Shown here in pieces: positions 13,917 to 23,669 of a stretch of DNA of 36,669 nucleotides. Position 1 is the stretch's first letter. Every line of letters starts with the position of its first letter. A program made the translations under genes and the position numbers. Source of the DNA: an uncultured Bacilli bacterium (GTDB lineage: Bacteria > Bacillota_I > Bacilli_A > RF39 > UBA660); assembly GCA_944331805.1 (NCBI GenBank), contig CALVIS010000010.1:1-36669 (forward strand), read 5' to 3'. Under the pieces are notes generated by a model. That model ran no database searches and had not been told where the DNA came from. It was given only the letters and a program-made list of their open reading frames with translations.

Positions 13917-14801
13917 TCAGAGTTTCTTCACAAGTCCTATCCAATCCCTAACCAAATCATCATCTATTGCATAATTACCTTTATTAGCATAACCAAGATA
14001 GTGCCTATCAATATGGAAATCACTACCACCACTCTTTCTAAGTTTATGTCGATTGCAATAATCTATTAAAAAAGTAATTTCTTCTTCAGTATGTTTTCTA
14101 TGAGCACATTCAATCCCATCTATAATATTAAGAGAGACTATTTCATCTAAAGTATCTTTAATATTAGGTAAATGATAGACAAAAGGATGAGCAAAAAAAG
14201 CTAAACCGCCCGCTTGATGAATTAAAGAAGTAACATAAAAAATATCTCTTTTTCCTTTAGTTTGATCAATATAAAATGGGCTAGACGGTTCGCAAAAATG
14301 CTTACGATAAAAACTTGATCTATCTACTATATTCATAGAACTTAAAATATCTTTATTATCAGAACATTTTAAAATATCATCAACTAAAACATCATTAGCC
14401 ATATTGTTAGGACTAGTAATTTCTAAATCTTTAGAATATTTAATCCCTAATTTATCACAAATATATTTTAGTCTATCGAGAATTTCAGTTTGTCCTTCTA
14501 TTGTAGAATGAATAAAACCTTCTTTTATTATTTCACTTTGCTTCATAACATCTAAATCTAATCCATAACCTAACATATCAAATAATCTACCTTTATATAT
14601 GAATTCAAGTTCAACTCCTATAACTATCTCTCCACTATAAAGCTTTCTAACATTCATACTATTAATCTCATCATAAGCATTTATATTATTATGATCAGTT
14701 ATAGAAATAACATTAAGTCCTTTAGACTCTGCTTTCTCTAAAATTTGAACTACACCAAATTCTCCGTCTGAATTTGTCGTATGTATATGTAAATCTATCA
14801 T
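13917..14801 (-). CDS. PHP-domain metal-dependent phosphoesterase
   Basis: A 294-residue PHP (polymerase and histidinol phosphatase) protein, likely a cytosolic phosphoesterase or exonuclease of the TrpH/YciV type. The metal-binding motifs are all visible: DLHIHTTNSDGEF (3-15), SITDHNN, VGVELEF, AFFAHPFVYH and GGSDFHID. The C-terminal part is helical. It is the last gene of the operon uvrA-...-whiA and starts 21 nt after the whiA stop. It ends with TGA, which also shows that TGA is a stop codon in this organism. The exact substrate is not clear from sequence. Confidence 0.88.
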   Translation of the reverse strand: MIDLHIHTTNSDGEFGVVQILEKAESKGLNVISITDHNNINAYDEINSMNVRKLYSGEIVIGVELEFIYKGRLFDMLGYGLDLDVMKQSEIIKEGFIHSTIEGQTEILDRLKYICDKLGIKYSKDLEITSPNNMANDVLVDDILKCSDNKDILSSMNIVDRSSFYRKHFCEPSSPFYIDQTKGKRDIFYVTSLIHQAGGLAFFAHPFVYHLPNIKDTLDEIVSLNIIDGIECAHRKHTEEEITFLIDYCNRHKLRKSGGSDFHIDRHYLGYANKGNYAIDDDLVRDWIGLVKKL

Positions 14802-14822
14802 ATAAATTTCTCCATTATCTAT

Positions 14823-15734
14823 TTAATTATCTAAAAACTTAAGTGCTAACTCTTTAATCTTCCTAAATCTATGATTAAGTCCTGACTTAGTGATTTTTTT
14901 ACCAGTCTCTAAGCTGATAATCTCACTTAATTCTTTTAATGAAGCTTCTTGATATTTCTTGCGATATTCTAAAGCTTCTTTAGTCTTATCATCAAGTAAT
15001 TCTATCGCCATATTATCTTCAAGTATCTTAATATAATTTAACTGTTCCATCGCCGAATCTATTACTCTATCCATATTTGCTTGTTCACAATTATTAAGAC
15101 GATTAGTTTTATTTTTAGCATCCCTATAAACTCTTATCTCTTCATAGTAAAGTACTGCTTTACTACAACCAATTATCTTTAAAAAATCACTTATCTTATC
15201 AGCTTCTTTAATATATATCATAAATCCTTTATCACGACTTAATAATTTAGCATTAAGTGAATAAGTATTAAGAAGTTTCTGAACAAAAACAGCTTCTTCG
15301 CTTCTTTCTATTAAAAACTCCAAATGATATCTACTAGTCTTAGGGTCATTAATACTACCACTACTCAAGAAAACTCCTCTTAAATAACCTCTAACCTCAT
15401 CATCAGACTCTACTAAATAACTAGGAACAACTTCACTATCAATACAAAAAGTTTCTTTAATAAAGTCATCTCCTTCAACAATAACTAAAGCTTTAAGTTT
15501 ATTTTTACTGAAATTATTATTATCTAAAAGCTCTTCACTATAAGATATCTCTTCATAACTATCAAGTAATTCTTTTAAGTATGCTATAACAGCATCATTC
15601 TCACTACTAATAGTAATAGAATCTTTAATTATTTGATAATTATTACGAAAAAAGCCTGAGATTAAAGCTATTTTAGCAGTCTCAGTTATTTTTAATGTAG
15701 TTATTTCATTTTTTACTGTACCAGTAAAAGACAT
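14823..15734 (-). CDS. whiA: DNA-binding protein WhiA
   Basis: WhiA is found throughout Gram-positive bacteria. In Streptomyces it is a sporulation transcription factor and in Bacillus it affects chromosome segregation and division. The 303 residues have the usual layout: an N-terminal region starting SFTGTVKNEI, a degenerate LAGLIDADG-type domain (EVRGYLRGVFLSSGSINDP), and a C-terminal helix-turn-helix (LKELSEIISLETGKKITKSG). The position after yvcK and trxB is the classic Bacillota neighbourhood. The gap to yvcK is 12 nt. Confidence 0.96.
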   Translation of the reverse strand: MSFTGTVKNEITTLKITETAKIALISGFFRNNYQIIKDSITISSENDAVIAYLKELLDSYEEISYSEELLDNNNFSKNKLKALVIVEGDDFIKETFCIDSEVVPSYLVESDDEVRGYLRGVFLSSGSINDPKTSRYHLEFLIERSEEAVFVQKLLNTYSLNAKLLSRDKGFMIYIKEADKISDFLKIIGCSKAVLYYEEIRVYRDAKNKTNRLNNCEQANMDRVIDSAMEQLNYIKILEDNMAIELLDDKTKEALEYRKKYQEASLKELSEIISLETGKKITKSGLNHRFRKIKELALKFLDN

Positions 15735-15746
15735 AAGACATTCCCC

Positions 15747-16700
15747 CTATTTCATTAAGTAAGAAAAGATTAAAGAACTAAGTCTCTGACTATGATGCTT
15801 AAGAGTCCCATCAGCAATAGTAAGTAAATCTGCTTCAATAAATTCTGTATCTAACTTAGATAAAACTGGATAATCTATTTTAACTGGATCTTTTCTTTCT
15901 TTATTAGAATACCTTAAAGCCATCTCTTCACTTATTTTAGAATTAGAGGCAATAACAGCATCAAGTTTATGTTTACCTAAGTAACTATTTATAAGCTTAA
16001 CATGGTCACTTACAGTAAAGTCATCAGTCTCTCCAGGTTGTGTTACGATATTACATAAATACATAATAGGAGCTTTTGTCCTATCTAAACATTCAATAAC
16101 TTCTGTAGAAATAAGATGAGGAAATATACTAGTATAAAGACTACCCATACTAAAGATGATTAAGTCTGCTTCTCTAATAGCAGTTTTAACTTCTTCTAAC
16201 ACTTTAGGTTGTTCTTTATAAAAAAGTTTTTTTACTTTTTTCTCACTCTTAGTAATAGAAGCTTCTCCTTCTACAATACTACCATCCATCATCTCTGCCA
16301 TAAGTGTTACATTGGCATCTTCTGTTAATGGTAATACTTTATTTTTAATATCTAAAAGAGTACAAAGTTCATTAATTGATTCTTTTAAACTCCCTGTAAT
16401 ATTTAAAAGAGAAATAAGTATTAAGTTACCCAAAGCATGTCCATCCAAATCGCTCGTGGTATTAAAGCGATATTCTAACATTTTCTTAATATTATCACTA
16501 GTAGAAGATAAACTACTAAGTACTTTTCTAACATCTCCAACAGCAGGAGTATGAAACTCTTCTCTTAATTTACCTGTACTTTTCCCATCATCTGAAACAG
16601 TTATAACTGCAGTAATATCAAGTGGAAAATCTTTTAGACCTTTAAGTAAATAAGAAAGCCCTGTTCCTCCTCCAAAAACTACTACTTTTTTATTATTCAT
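15747..16700 (-). CDS. yvcK: YvcK/CofD-family protein (gluconeogenesis factor)
   Basis: YvcK binds UDP-sugars and is needed for growth on gluconeogenic carbon and for normal cell shape in B. subtilis. This 317-residue protein starts with the Rossmann motif VVVFGGGTGLSYLLKGL, followed by VITVSDDGKSTGKLRE, HALGNLIL and the Ser-rich IFSMGSLYTSIFPHL. These are the diagnostic blocks of the family. It lies 7 nt after trxB and 12 nt before whiA; rapZ, which often precedes it, is missing here. The function is inferred from the family. Confidence 0.95.
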   Translation of the reverse strand: MNNKKVVVFGGGTGLSYLLKGLKDFPLDITAVITVSDDGKSTGKLREEFHTPAVGDVRKVLSSLSSTSDNIKKMLEYRFNTTSDLDGHALGNLILISLLNITGSLKESINELCTLLDIKNKVLPLTEDANVTLMAEMMDGSIVEGEASITKSEKKVKKLFYKEQPKVLEEVKTAIREADLIIFSMGSLYTSIFPHLISTEVIECLDRTKAPIMYLCNIVTQPGETDDFTVSDHVKLINSYLGKHKLDAVIASNSKISEEMALRYSNKERKDPVKIDYPVLSKLDTEFIEADLLTIADGTLKHHSQRLSSLIFSYLMK

Positions 16701-16707
16701 TTACTAC

Positions 16708-17586
16708 TCATCTCCTTGAAATTTCTAAAGCAACTTTAGCCGCTTCTCCCATGGCAATAACTATTTGATAGTCATACTTCTCTAAAGCATCACCTACTGC
16801 ATAAATTCCATCTATAGAAGTCATTAAGTTATCATCTGTTTTAATATAACCTCTATCATCTAAAATATCTAAAGTCTCCAAAAAGTTAGAATTAGGAATC
16901 TGTCCAATATATATGAACACTCCATCAGTAATTATATTATTATCATCTTTTGTCTTAATAGTAATTCTATCATCTTTAGAAAAGCTTTCTACTTCTCCTC
17001 TTACAAAAGAAATATTATCTATTTTCTTAATCATATCTTGTAAATAAGCTTTCGCCCTAAATTGATTACGATATAAAATAGTAACAGTTGAGGCAAGCTT
17101 ACTCAAGTATATTGCCCCTTCAAAGGCTGCATCACTTGCACCCACAACAACTACATCTTTATTTTTATATAAAGCACCATCACAAACAGCACAATAACTT
17201 ATTCCTTTAGTTCTTAACTCTTCTTCACCTTTAACTCCAAGTAGTTTAGGCTTACGACCAGTAGCAATTATCACGTAATCACAGATATACTCATCTTTAC
17301 TAGTAATAACCTTTTTCTCTTTATCTATCTTAATCTCTTTAACTTCTTCATATTTAACAGGAACACCCAAATCAGTAATCTGCTTTAACATCTTTAAAGC
17401 TAAATCACTTCCACTAATAGACTCATATGATGGAAAGTTCATAATATTACCATTATCAACTATCTGTCCTCCAGGCATAGACTTTTCTAAAATTACGCAG
17501 TCTATCCCTGCTCTATTTAAGTAAAGCCCAGCAGTCATTCCTGCTACCCCACAGCCTATTATCACTACTTTATATTTATTATTCAT
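16708..17586 (-). CDS. trxB: Thioredoxin reductase-like flavoprotein
   Basis: A 292-residue FAD protein of the low-molecular-weight thioredoxin reductase family. The FAD motif GCGVAGMTAGLYLNRAG lies near the N-terminus, the redox pair is CAVC in SYCAVCDGALYK, and the C-terminal FAD block is DGIYAVGDALEK. The second nucleotide fold has GASDAAFEGA and YRNQFRAK where NADPH-dependent enzymes usually have GGGxSAxE and HRRxxxRA, so the electron donor could differ from NADPH. I start at ATG 17586, with an AAGGAGG site at good spacing. The gene follows the kinase-like gene by 14 nt. Confidence 0.92.
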   Translation of the reverse strand: MNNKYKVVIIGCGVAGMTAGLYLNRAGIDCVILEKSMPGGQIVDNGNIMNFPSYESISGSDLALKMLKQITDLGVPVKYEEVKEIKIDKEKKVITSKDEYICDYVIIATGRKPKLLGVKGEEELRTKGISYCAVCDGALYKNKDVVVVGASDAAFEGAIYLSKLASTVTILYRNQFRAKAYLQDMIKKIDNISFVRGEVESFSKDDRITIKTKDDNNIITDGVFIYIGQIPNSNFLETLDILDDRGYIKTDDNLMTSIDGIYAVGDALEKYDYQIVIAMGEAAKVALEISRR

Positions 17587-17600
17587 AAAGACCTCCTTAA

Positions 17601-18749
17601 TCAAATACTCTTACCAGAATATTTTACTTTTTCTTCATCCATATCTTCCTTAGCCTTTAGTATATTAGCATTTAAACTAGTATCTGCAACACTTTCAAGT
17701 CTTTCAGCAAATTTATTATTTACTATATCTTCCAAATATTTTTCTCTAGCACGTTCAAAATCCCATTTATCATCAAAAGCTGTTGGATCATTTATTGGAT
17801 TAGCACTATGATACTTCCATGCTGCTTTCATACCCATTGTATCTAAAGCTATTCTTATCTCATTAGCTCTAATCTGCCAAAACTTATTTTTACCTGTAGC
17901 AAGTTTTTCTAAACATTCATTAATTATTTGTTCAATATAATTATCAAATTCTCTACACTCATCATCAGTCAATGTAAGATTACCTACAACAGTACCATTT
18001 TTTTCAAAGAAATCTAAAACATCATTAGAATATGTTCTTAAAACCCATCTCCTAAATCTAGAAAAATTAGGGACAACTTTTTCCATTGCCTCAAAAGTCT
18101 TTTGTTTCATCTTATAATATAATATTGTAGATTTCTCTATCTGCTCCTTAGTAGCTATTTGACTATATATACTAACTCTAGGTATATTATAAATAAAACT
18201 TGCCATCTTGTCTAAACGAATAACATCGCATATAGAATCAGGATTAAGTGGAGTAATATCGTACCCTAGTAAATCAATAAAAGTAAAGCCAGCACCATCT
18301 TTAGAATTATCATAAAATATATTTTTCCCTTTTAATTCCAATCCCATATTAAAAAGTTCACACAAATCACTTACACATTTTTCATAAACAGTATCTGGTA
18401 CTCCAAGTAACAATTGTTGTACCTGCAATTGTTCAGCTGGCTCTTTATAATAAATATTAAAACTTGCTCCCTTTGCCTTTTCTTGAAGTACATAACATAT
18501 ATTATCTTTTTCATCAGTTACTCTTTTAATCGCCAAATGATATGGTGTATTAACTCCCATATTTCTTTTTTTATTAGCAGCTGTTGCTATTAATTCTTCA
18601 TTCTCTCTAGCAATAGCGTTAACGCTATATTTAACAGAAACTTTATATTTAACTAATACTACATTACCAAAATCAAAACATTCACTGCCACCATCACTAA
18701 CATTTTCCATTTTTGCAGATGCTTTAATATATTCATCTATATTATACAT
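17601..18749 (-). CDS. Unknown protein with a degenerate kinase-like core
   Basis: A 382-residue soluble protein, not recognised as a named family. Residues 130-164 look like a protein-kinase C-lobe: ELKGKNIFYDN aligns with the catalytic loop 'D.K..N' region, and GFTFIDLLGYD sits where DFG would be. The HRD-type aspartate is not evident. The N-terminal ~90 residues could be the N-lobe (VVLVKYKVSVKYSVNAIARE, then CYVLQEKAKG as hinge). The last ~150 residues are mostly helical. It overlaps lgt by 8 nt at its start, so it is translated with a lipoprotein gene. ATG 18749 follows GGAAGG; the upstream in-frame start lies inside lgt and is unlikely. Confidence 0.75.
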   Translation of the reverse strand: MYNIDEYIKASAKMENVSDGGSECFDFGNVVLVKYKVSVKYSVNAIARENEELIATAANKKRNMGVNTPYHLAIKRVTDEKDNICYVLQEKAKGASFNIYYKEPAEQLQVQQLLLGVPDTVYEKCVSDLCELFNMGLELKGKNIFYDNSKDGAGFTFIDLLGYDITPLNPDSICDVIRLDKMASFIYNIPRVSIYSQIATKEQIEKSTILYYKMKQKTFEAMEKVVPNFSRFRRWVLRTYSNDVLDFFEKNGTVVGNLTLTDDECREFDNYIEQIINECLEKLATGKNKFWQIRANEIRIALDTMGMKAAWKYHSANPINDPTAFDDKWDFERAREKYLEDIVNNKFAERLESVADTSLNANILKAKEDMDEEKVKYSGKSI

Positions 18750-19536
18750 AAAGACCTTCCTCTCTATACAACTTCTTATTTCTTCTAATAAAAACAAAGT
18801 AAACTCCTACGATAAACAAGACAACCGATACAAGTTGAGCCACTCTAATAGGTCCTAACATTAAACTATCTAGTCTCATCCCTTCTATTATAAATCTAAT
18901 GAATGAATACCACATCATATAAAATCCCATCAACTGTCCAGTCTTTAAGTTCTTATAAAACTTTCTAATTAATAAAAGAATTATAAAGCCAATTACATTC
19001 CAACATGACTCAAAGAAGAATGTTGGCATATAATAATCTCCATTAATATACATACCTCTAATAATAAATTCTGGTATATATAAGCTCTTTAAATAACCAT
19101 ATGATGTAACATACCCATAAGCTTCACTATTAAAGAAGTTACCCCATCTACCTATCGCTTGTCCTATAATAAGACCTACTACTAGTATATCCAAAAGTTT
19201 TAAAAGATTTAATTTATGTTTCTTACTATAATACCAAAGATATAAAAGTCCACCAAGTATCCCTCCATGAATAGCAAGACCACCATGCCATATATAAAGT
19301 ATCTCTATAGGATTAGACAAGTAATATGATAAATTAAACAACACATAATAAGCCCTTGCTCCTAAAAATGCAAAGATAATAGTATAGAAAAACATATCAA
19401 ATAGTTCATCTTTATTAACTTTTTCTTTTCTAAGCTCTAAAAAGACAAGGACTCCTCCTGCTATAACTCCTAAAAGAATAAAGATAGAGTAATAATATAT
19501 TTTTATAAAACCTAAGTCTAACAATACCCTATCCAT
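18742..19536 (-). CDS. lgt: Phosphatidylglycerol-prolipoprotein diacylglyceryl transferase
   Basis: Lgt attaches diacylglycerol to the lipobox cysteine of prelipoproteins in the membrane. About 264 residues with seven hydrophobic segments. The signature GRWGNFFNSEAYG is intact, HGGLAIHGGILGG carries the essential His region, and SFIRFIIEGMRLD matches the C-terminal block. I start at ATG 19536 (MDRVLLDLGFIKIYYYS). It overlaps the upstream yvlD stop by 8 nt and the downstream gene start by 8 nt, so all three are probably translationally coupled. Presence of lgt implies a lipoprotein set in this organism. Confidence 0.95.
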   Translation of the reverse strand: MDRVLLDLGFIKIYYYSIFILLGVIAGGVLVFLELRKEKVNKDELFDMFFYTIIFAFLGARAYYVLFNLSYYLSNPIEILYIWHGGLAIHGGILGGLLYLWYYSKKHKLNLLKLLDILVVGLIIGQAIGRWGNFFNSEAYGYVTSYGYLKSLYIPEFIIRGMYINGDYYMPTFFFESCWNVIGFIILLLIRKFYKNLKTGQLMGFYMMWYSFIRFIIEGMRLDSLMLGPIRVAQLVSVVLFIVGVYFVFIRRNKKLYREEGLYV

Positions 19537-19957
19537 GATGTTTAACCTTTCTAATAATTGGTTTAATGACAAACTCTTCTATTAAGACATTTGCCACAGA
19601 AATTAATATTGATATAGCAAGAGCAACCCATATATCCAAAAGATTAAAATATTTACCTAAAATCCAGTCTGTAAGTTTAAGAATAAATAAATTGATAAAT
19701 GGATAGAAAAGACCAAAAGTAAGAGCCGTCACTGGTATGGTAAATCTAACTAACAAGGGTTTAACAGTCTGATTTAAAATATATATTATAAATGAAGCTA
19801 ATATTGAAAAAAGAAGAGGATGATGCGGGTCAATATAAAAAGTTTTAAAAAATTTAGAAACTAAAAAGAAGACTATAGAGTAACTTGCAAAATACAAAAG
19901 CCATTCTAAAAATCTATTTAATCTGATTTTCTCTTTTGTCGTTACAATTATTTTCAT
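19529..19957 (-). CDS. YvlD/phage holin family 4 membrane protein
   Basis: A 142-residue integral membrane protein with four hydrophobic segments (about 20-38, 47-63, 78-97, 108-128) and basic ends. The TVKPLLVRFTIPVTALTFGLF...INLFILKLTDW pattern is typical of the YvlD/holin family 4 group, which sits next to lgt in many Bacillota. Its biochemical role is unknown; the 'holin' label comes from family naming and does not imply phage origin here. It lies between uvrA and lgt, overlapping lgt by 8 nt. Confidence 0.85.
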   Translation of the reverse strand: MKIIVTTKEKIRLNRFLEWLLYFASYSIVFFLVSKFFKTFYIDPHHPLLFSILASFIIYILNQTVKPLLVRFTIPVTALTFGLFYPFINLFILKLTDWILGKYFNLLDIWVALAISILISVANVLIEEFVIKPIIRKVKHHG

Positions 19958-19973
19958 AATCTCCTCCTATAAT

Positions 19974-22781
19974 TTATAACATTTTCTTTAAGAATTGTCC
20001 TGTATAAGATTCTTTAACTTTACTAACTTCTTCTGGAGTACCAGTAGCAACTACACTACCTCCTCCATCTCCTCCTTCTGGACCTAAATCAATAATATAA
20101 TCAGCACATTTAATAACATCTAGATTATGCTCTATAACAAGTACTGTATCTTTATTATCGACTATTTTCTGTAAAATTGCAAGTAACTTCTTAATATCTG
20201 CAGAGTGTAATCCTGTTGTTGGTTCATCTAAAACATACAAAGTTTTACCAGTTGGCTTTTTCTGTAACTCTTTAGCAAGTTTAACTCTCTCTGCTTCCCC
20301 TCCACTTAGTGTTGGAGCACTTTGTCCTAATTTAATGTATCCTAGTCCTACATCTTCAAGTACTTGAAGTTTATTTTTAATCTTTGGAACATTACTAAAG
20401 AATTCTAAGGCCTCACTAACTCGCATATCTAAGACATCAGCAATGTTCTTCTCTTTATAGTAAATGTTTAAAGTCTCTCTATTATACCTTGTACCATGAC
20501 AAACTTCACAAGGAACATAAACATCTGGTAAGAAATGCATCTCTATTTTCTTAACTCCATCTCCTCTACAAGCTTCACATCTACCACCTTTTACATTAAA
20601 GGAAAATCTATTCTTCTCAAAGCCATACATCTTCGCTTCTTTAGTATTAGTGAAAAGCTCTCTAATATCATCGAATACCCCTGTATATGTTGCAGGGTTA
20701 CTTCTAGGAGTTCTACCAATTGGTGACTGTGATATATCAACAAGTTTATCAATATTATTAAGTCCTAATATTTTATCATGCCTACCAGGCTTAACTTTAG
20801 ATTTATATAAAGTATTAGAAGCAGCTTTAACAAGAATCTCATTAATTAAACTACTCTTACCACTACCACTAACACCAGTTACTAGGGTGAATGTTCCAAG
20901 AGGAATTTTAACATCTATATTTTTTAAATTATTCTCTTTAGCACCTTTAATAGTTATAAACTTACCAGTACCTTTTCTTCTTGTTTTAGGTACAAGAATA
21001 CTTTCTTTACCACTTAAATAGCGTCCTGTAATACTATCATCACATTTCATTACTTCTTCAGGTGTACCTGCTGCGACAATCTTTCCTCCTCTATCTCCTG
21101 CTTCAGGACCAACATCTACTAAATAATCGGCTGCAAGCATAGTATCAGTATCATGTTCTACAACTATCAATGTATTACCTAAATCTCTCATCTCAAGTAA
21201 AGAATTAATAAGTCTATCATTATCTCTTTGATGAAGTCCTATACTAGGTTCATCAAGCACATAAAGTACCCCTGTTAAACGAGAACCTATTTGTGTGGCA
21301 AGTCTAATACGTTGTGCTTCACCACCACTTAATGTCCCTGCACTTCTTGCAAGAGTTAAATATTCAAGTCCTACATTTTTTAAGAAAGATAGACGTGATT
21401 TAATCTCTTTAAGAATAAGGTCAGCTATCTGCATTTTCTCTTCACTAAGCTTTAATTTATCAAAGAAAGTAATAAGCTCTTTAACACTCATACATGTTAC
21501 TTCATAAATATTTTTCTTACCTACTTTAACAGAAAGCACATTGTCAGCTAAACGAGCCCCTCCACAAACTTCACAAGTCTGCTCTATCATAAACTTCTCT
21601 AACCATTCTCTAATCCAACTACTTGATGTTTCCATATAACGACGTTCTAGGTTATTGATAATACCTTCATAGTAATCCGTTTGATTAGTAACATTACCAC
21701 TTTTAGATTTATAGTTAAAATGAATTAACTCATCACTTCCATAAAGGATTAAGTCTTTCTCTCTTTCTGTTAACTTTTTAAATGGTTTACTAGTACTAAT
21801 CTTATAATGCTTACACATACACTCAAGTCTTTTATAATAAATATTATCAGTATCATCACCTAAAGTAACAATCGCTCCATCCTTTAATGATTTACTCTTA
21901 TCAGGAATAACTAAATCAGGGTCTATTTTTAACTTAATACCAAGCCCTTTACATTCAGGACATGCTCCATAAGGCGCATTAAAACTAAATAGACGTGGTT
22001 CAAGTTCAGGTAATGAAAAATCACAATATGGACATGCAAAATCTTCTGAGTAAACTACTTCTTTATCGCCAAGAAAATCTACTACTACTTTACCTTTACT
22101 AAGTTTAGTTGCAACCTCCAAAGACTCAAAAAGCCTACTTCTAATACCATCTTTCAAAACAATCCTATCAACAATTACTTCAATATTAGACTTCTTATTT
22201 TTCTCTAAATTAATCTCCTCAGTTAAATCATGCATCTCTCCATTTACTCTAACCCTAACAAATCCCTGTTTTCTTAAATCATCAAGTAAATCTTTATGAG
22301 TACCTTTCTCTCCATGAACAACAGGAGCCATTATAACGAGTTTAGTTCCCATATCATGTTCCAATATTTTATTAGTCATCTCTTCAATACTTTGACTAGT
22401 TATCGGAATATTATGATTAGGACAATATGGCACTCCTACTCTTGCAAATAAAAGACGTAAGTAATCATATATTTCTGTAACCGTACCAACAGTACTACGA
22501 GGATTCTTACTAGTCGTTTTCTGGTCTATACTAATTGCAGGACTAAGACCTTCTATAGAGTCAACATCAGGCTTTTCTGTTCCCCCTAAAAACTGTCTAG
22601 CATAAGCAGATAAACTCTCTACATATCTTCTTTGTCCTTCAGCATATATCGTATCAAAAGCAAGAGAAGATTTACCACTACCACTAACACCAGTCATTAC
22701 AATTAATTTATTCTTAGGTAATTCTATAGAAACATTCTTTAAATTATTTTCTCTAGCACCTTTAACTATTATTTTATCCAC
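19974..22781 (-). CDS. uvrA: Excinuclease ABC subunit A
   Basis: UvrA is the damage-recognition ATPase of nucleotide excision repair. I start at GTG 22781, giving 935 residues beginning [16 protein letters not shown], since GGAAGTGG lies at the right spacing and the family starts this way. Two ABC modules are complete: Walker A motifs [10 protein letters not shown] near residues 31-40 and again near 640, two signature [12 protein letters not shown] / [12 protein letters not shown] motifs, and zinc-binding CPYC...CPEC, CEVC and CEAC...CEVC pairs. It is the promoter-proximal gene of the operon running to the PHP gene. uvrB is not in the window. Confidence 0.98.
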   Translation of the reverse strand: MDKIIVKGARENNLKNVSIELPKNKLIVMTGVSGSGKSSLAFDTIYAEGQRRYVESLSAYARQFLGGTEKPDVDSIEGLSPAISIDQKTTSKNPRSTVGTVTEIYDYLRLLFARVGVPYCPNHNIPITSQSIEEMTNKILEHDMGTKLVIMAPVVHGEKGTHKDLLDDLRKQGFVRVRVNGEMHDLTEEINLEKNKKSNIEVIVDRIVLKDGIRSRLFESLEVATKLSKGKVVVDFLGDKEVVYSEDFACPYCDFSLPELEPRLFSFNAPYGACPECKGLGIKLKIDPDLVIPDKSKSLKDGAIVTLGDDTDNIYYKRLECMCKHYKISTSKPFKKLTEREKDLILYGSDELIHFNYKSKSGNVTNQTDYYEGIINNLERRYMETSSSWIREWLEKFMIEQTCEVCGGARLADNVLSVKVGKKNIYEVTCMSVKELITFFDKLKLSEEKMQIADLILKEIKSRLSFLKNVGLEYLTLARSAGTLSGGEAQRIRLATQIGSRLTGVLYVLDEPSIGLHQRDNDRLINSLLEMRDLGNTLIVVEHDTDTMLAADYLVDVGPEAGDRGGKIVAAGTPEEVMKCDDSITGRYLSGKESILVPKTRRKGTGKFITIKGAKENNLKNIDVKIPLGTFTLVTGVSGSGKSSLINEILVKAASNTLYKSKVKPGRHDKILGLNNIDKLVDISQSPIGRTPRSNPATYTGVFDDIRELFTNTKEAKMYGFEKNRFSFNVKGGRCEACRGDGVKKIEMHFLPDVYVPCEVCHGTRYNRETLNIYYKEKNIADVLDMRVSEALEFFSNVPKIKNKLQVLEDVGLGYIKLGQSAPTLSGGEAERVKLAKELQKKPTGKTLYVLDEPTTGLHSADIKKLLAILQKIVDNKDTVLVIEHNLDVIKCADYIIDLGPEGGDGGGSVVATGTPEEVSKVKESYTGQFLKKML

Positions 22782-22844
22782 AAATACCACTTCCTTAAAA
22801 CGTTATATATTATAATACAAAATAATACTTTTTTCTACTACCAA

Positions 22845-22873
22845 AATATACCATAAGTATACTAATTAGTCAA
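22845..22873 (-). promoter_or_regulatory. Promoter of the uvrA operon
   Basis: On the minus strand TTGACT (complement of 22868-22873), 17 nt, TATATT (complement of 22845-22850) preceded by TGG. Transcription would start near 22838, about 57 nt before the uvrA start. No LexA-type operator is obvious. Confidence 0.65.
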
Positions 22874-22895
22874 ACAAATTTTCTATAAAAAGAAA

Positions 22896-22930
22896 ATAAT
22901 AAAAGTATAGACCAATATTTAATCTATACT
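22896..22930 (-). terminator. Intrinsic terminator of the tail-anchored protein gene
   Basis: An 8-bp stem AGTATAGA/TCTATACT (22904-22911, 22923-22930) is followed on the minus strand by a T-rich run. It begins 1 nt after the stop at 22932 and separates the RSH transcript from uvrA. Confidence 0.7.
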
Positions 22931-22931
22931 A

Positions 22932-23633
22932 TTATTTAGAACCCAATAAGAAAGCAATAATAGGTATTAATAAACTACTAGCAATTACAACGAAAGCTAA
23001 AGCATAATTAGTAACAAAAGCTGCTATATTATCTTTATTATCTTGATTAGGTAATTTCATAGGAACAATTATTTCATCATCATTACCATAATGACCGGTA
23101 CTCTTAACATAACTTCTACCCTTACTAGCTCCACCCTCTTCTTCAAGAGCCTTATTAAGTTTCGTAATCTCCTGTTTATTTTTAATTTCTAAATAATCAC
23201 ACAAATAAGTATGTCCTCCATTAACTACTATCATCTGATAATAATTAACTAAATTCTCAGGTATAAATATCTTAAATTGTGAAAAGTTCTGTTTTAAAAA
23301 GTCAGGTCTCAAATAATCTAATGTTTCAGACAAAAGCCCTATCTCTAAAAAAGCTAAATTATATATATTATTATTTATTTTATTAGTTATATCATCACCC
23401 ATTACATCAATACTTTTAAAATTAACAAAATCTCTATTATCATTAGTGACACCAACTACTATATTTTTAGGATTAAAATTAATAACATAATACCCTTTAC
23501 CATGAATATACTTCATCGTAGAATCCATTACATAAAAAAGACGTGTATACTCATCATTATTATGATAAGTCTTAGTATACTCATCTAATGTCTCTTCAAA
23601 AGGCATCCTAACTATCTCTCCCATGGGCATCAC
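22932..23633 (-). CDS. Tail-anchored pseudokinase-like protein
   Basis: About 230 residues. Residues 35-80 resemble a protein-kinase catalytic loop: YIHGKGYYVINFNPKNIVV aligns with 'H..GY.HRDLKP.NI', with Val-Ile-Asn in place of HRD, and SIDVMG stands where DFG would be, so a catalytic kinase is unlikely. The N-lobe is missing. The middle is polar and a single hydrophobic segment at about 203-230 lies at the extreme C-terminus, so the protein is tail-anchored facing the cytosol. The start is uncertain (GTG 23633, ATG 23630, ATG 23624). It follows the RSH gene by 36 nt. Function unknown. Confidence 0.7.
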   Translation of the reverse strand: MMPMGEIVRMPFEETLDEYTKTYHNNDEYTRLFYVMDSTMKYIHGKGYYVINFNPKNIVVGVTNDNRDFVNFKSIDVMGDDITNKINNNIYNLAFLEIGLLSETLDYLRPDFLKQNFSQFKIFIPENLVNYYQMIVVNGGHTYLCDYLEIKNKQEITKLNKALEEEGGASKGRSYVKSTGHYGNDDEIIVPMKLPNQDNKDNIAAFVTNYALAFVVIASSLLIPIIAFLLGSK

Positions 23634-23669
23634 TGCTTTCTATTCTTTATACTATAATTTTATAGCATT

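Noticed and set aside
19529-19957. Prophage signal from the 'holin' label
   Set aside because: YvlD-type proteins are chromosomal neighbours of lgt in many Bacillota; no other phage gene is present in the window.
20535-21507. Plus-strand frames inside uvrA
   Set aside because: Shadows of the uvrA coding strand with Ser/Leu-rich low-complexity translations and no ribosome sites. The same applies to plus-strand frames at 9853, 13183, 16312, 30877, 32324 and 35319.
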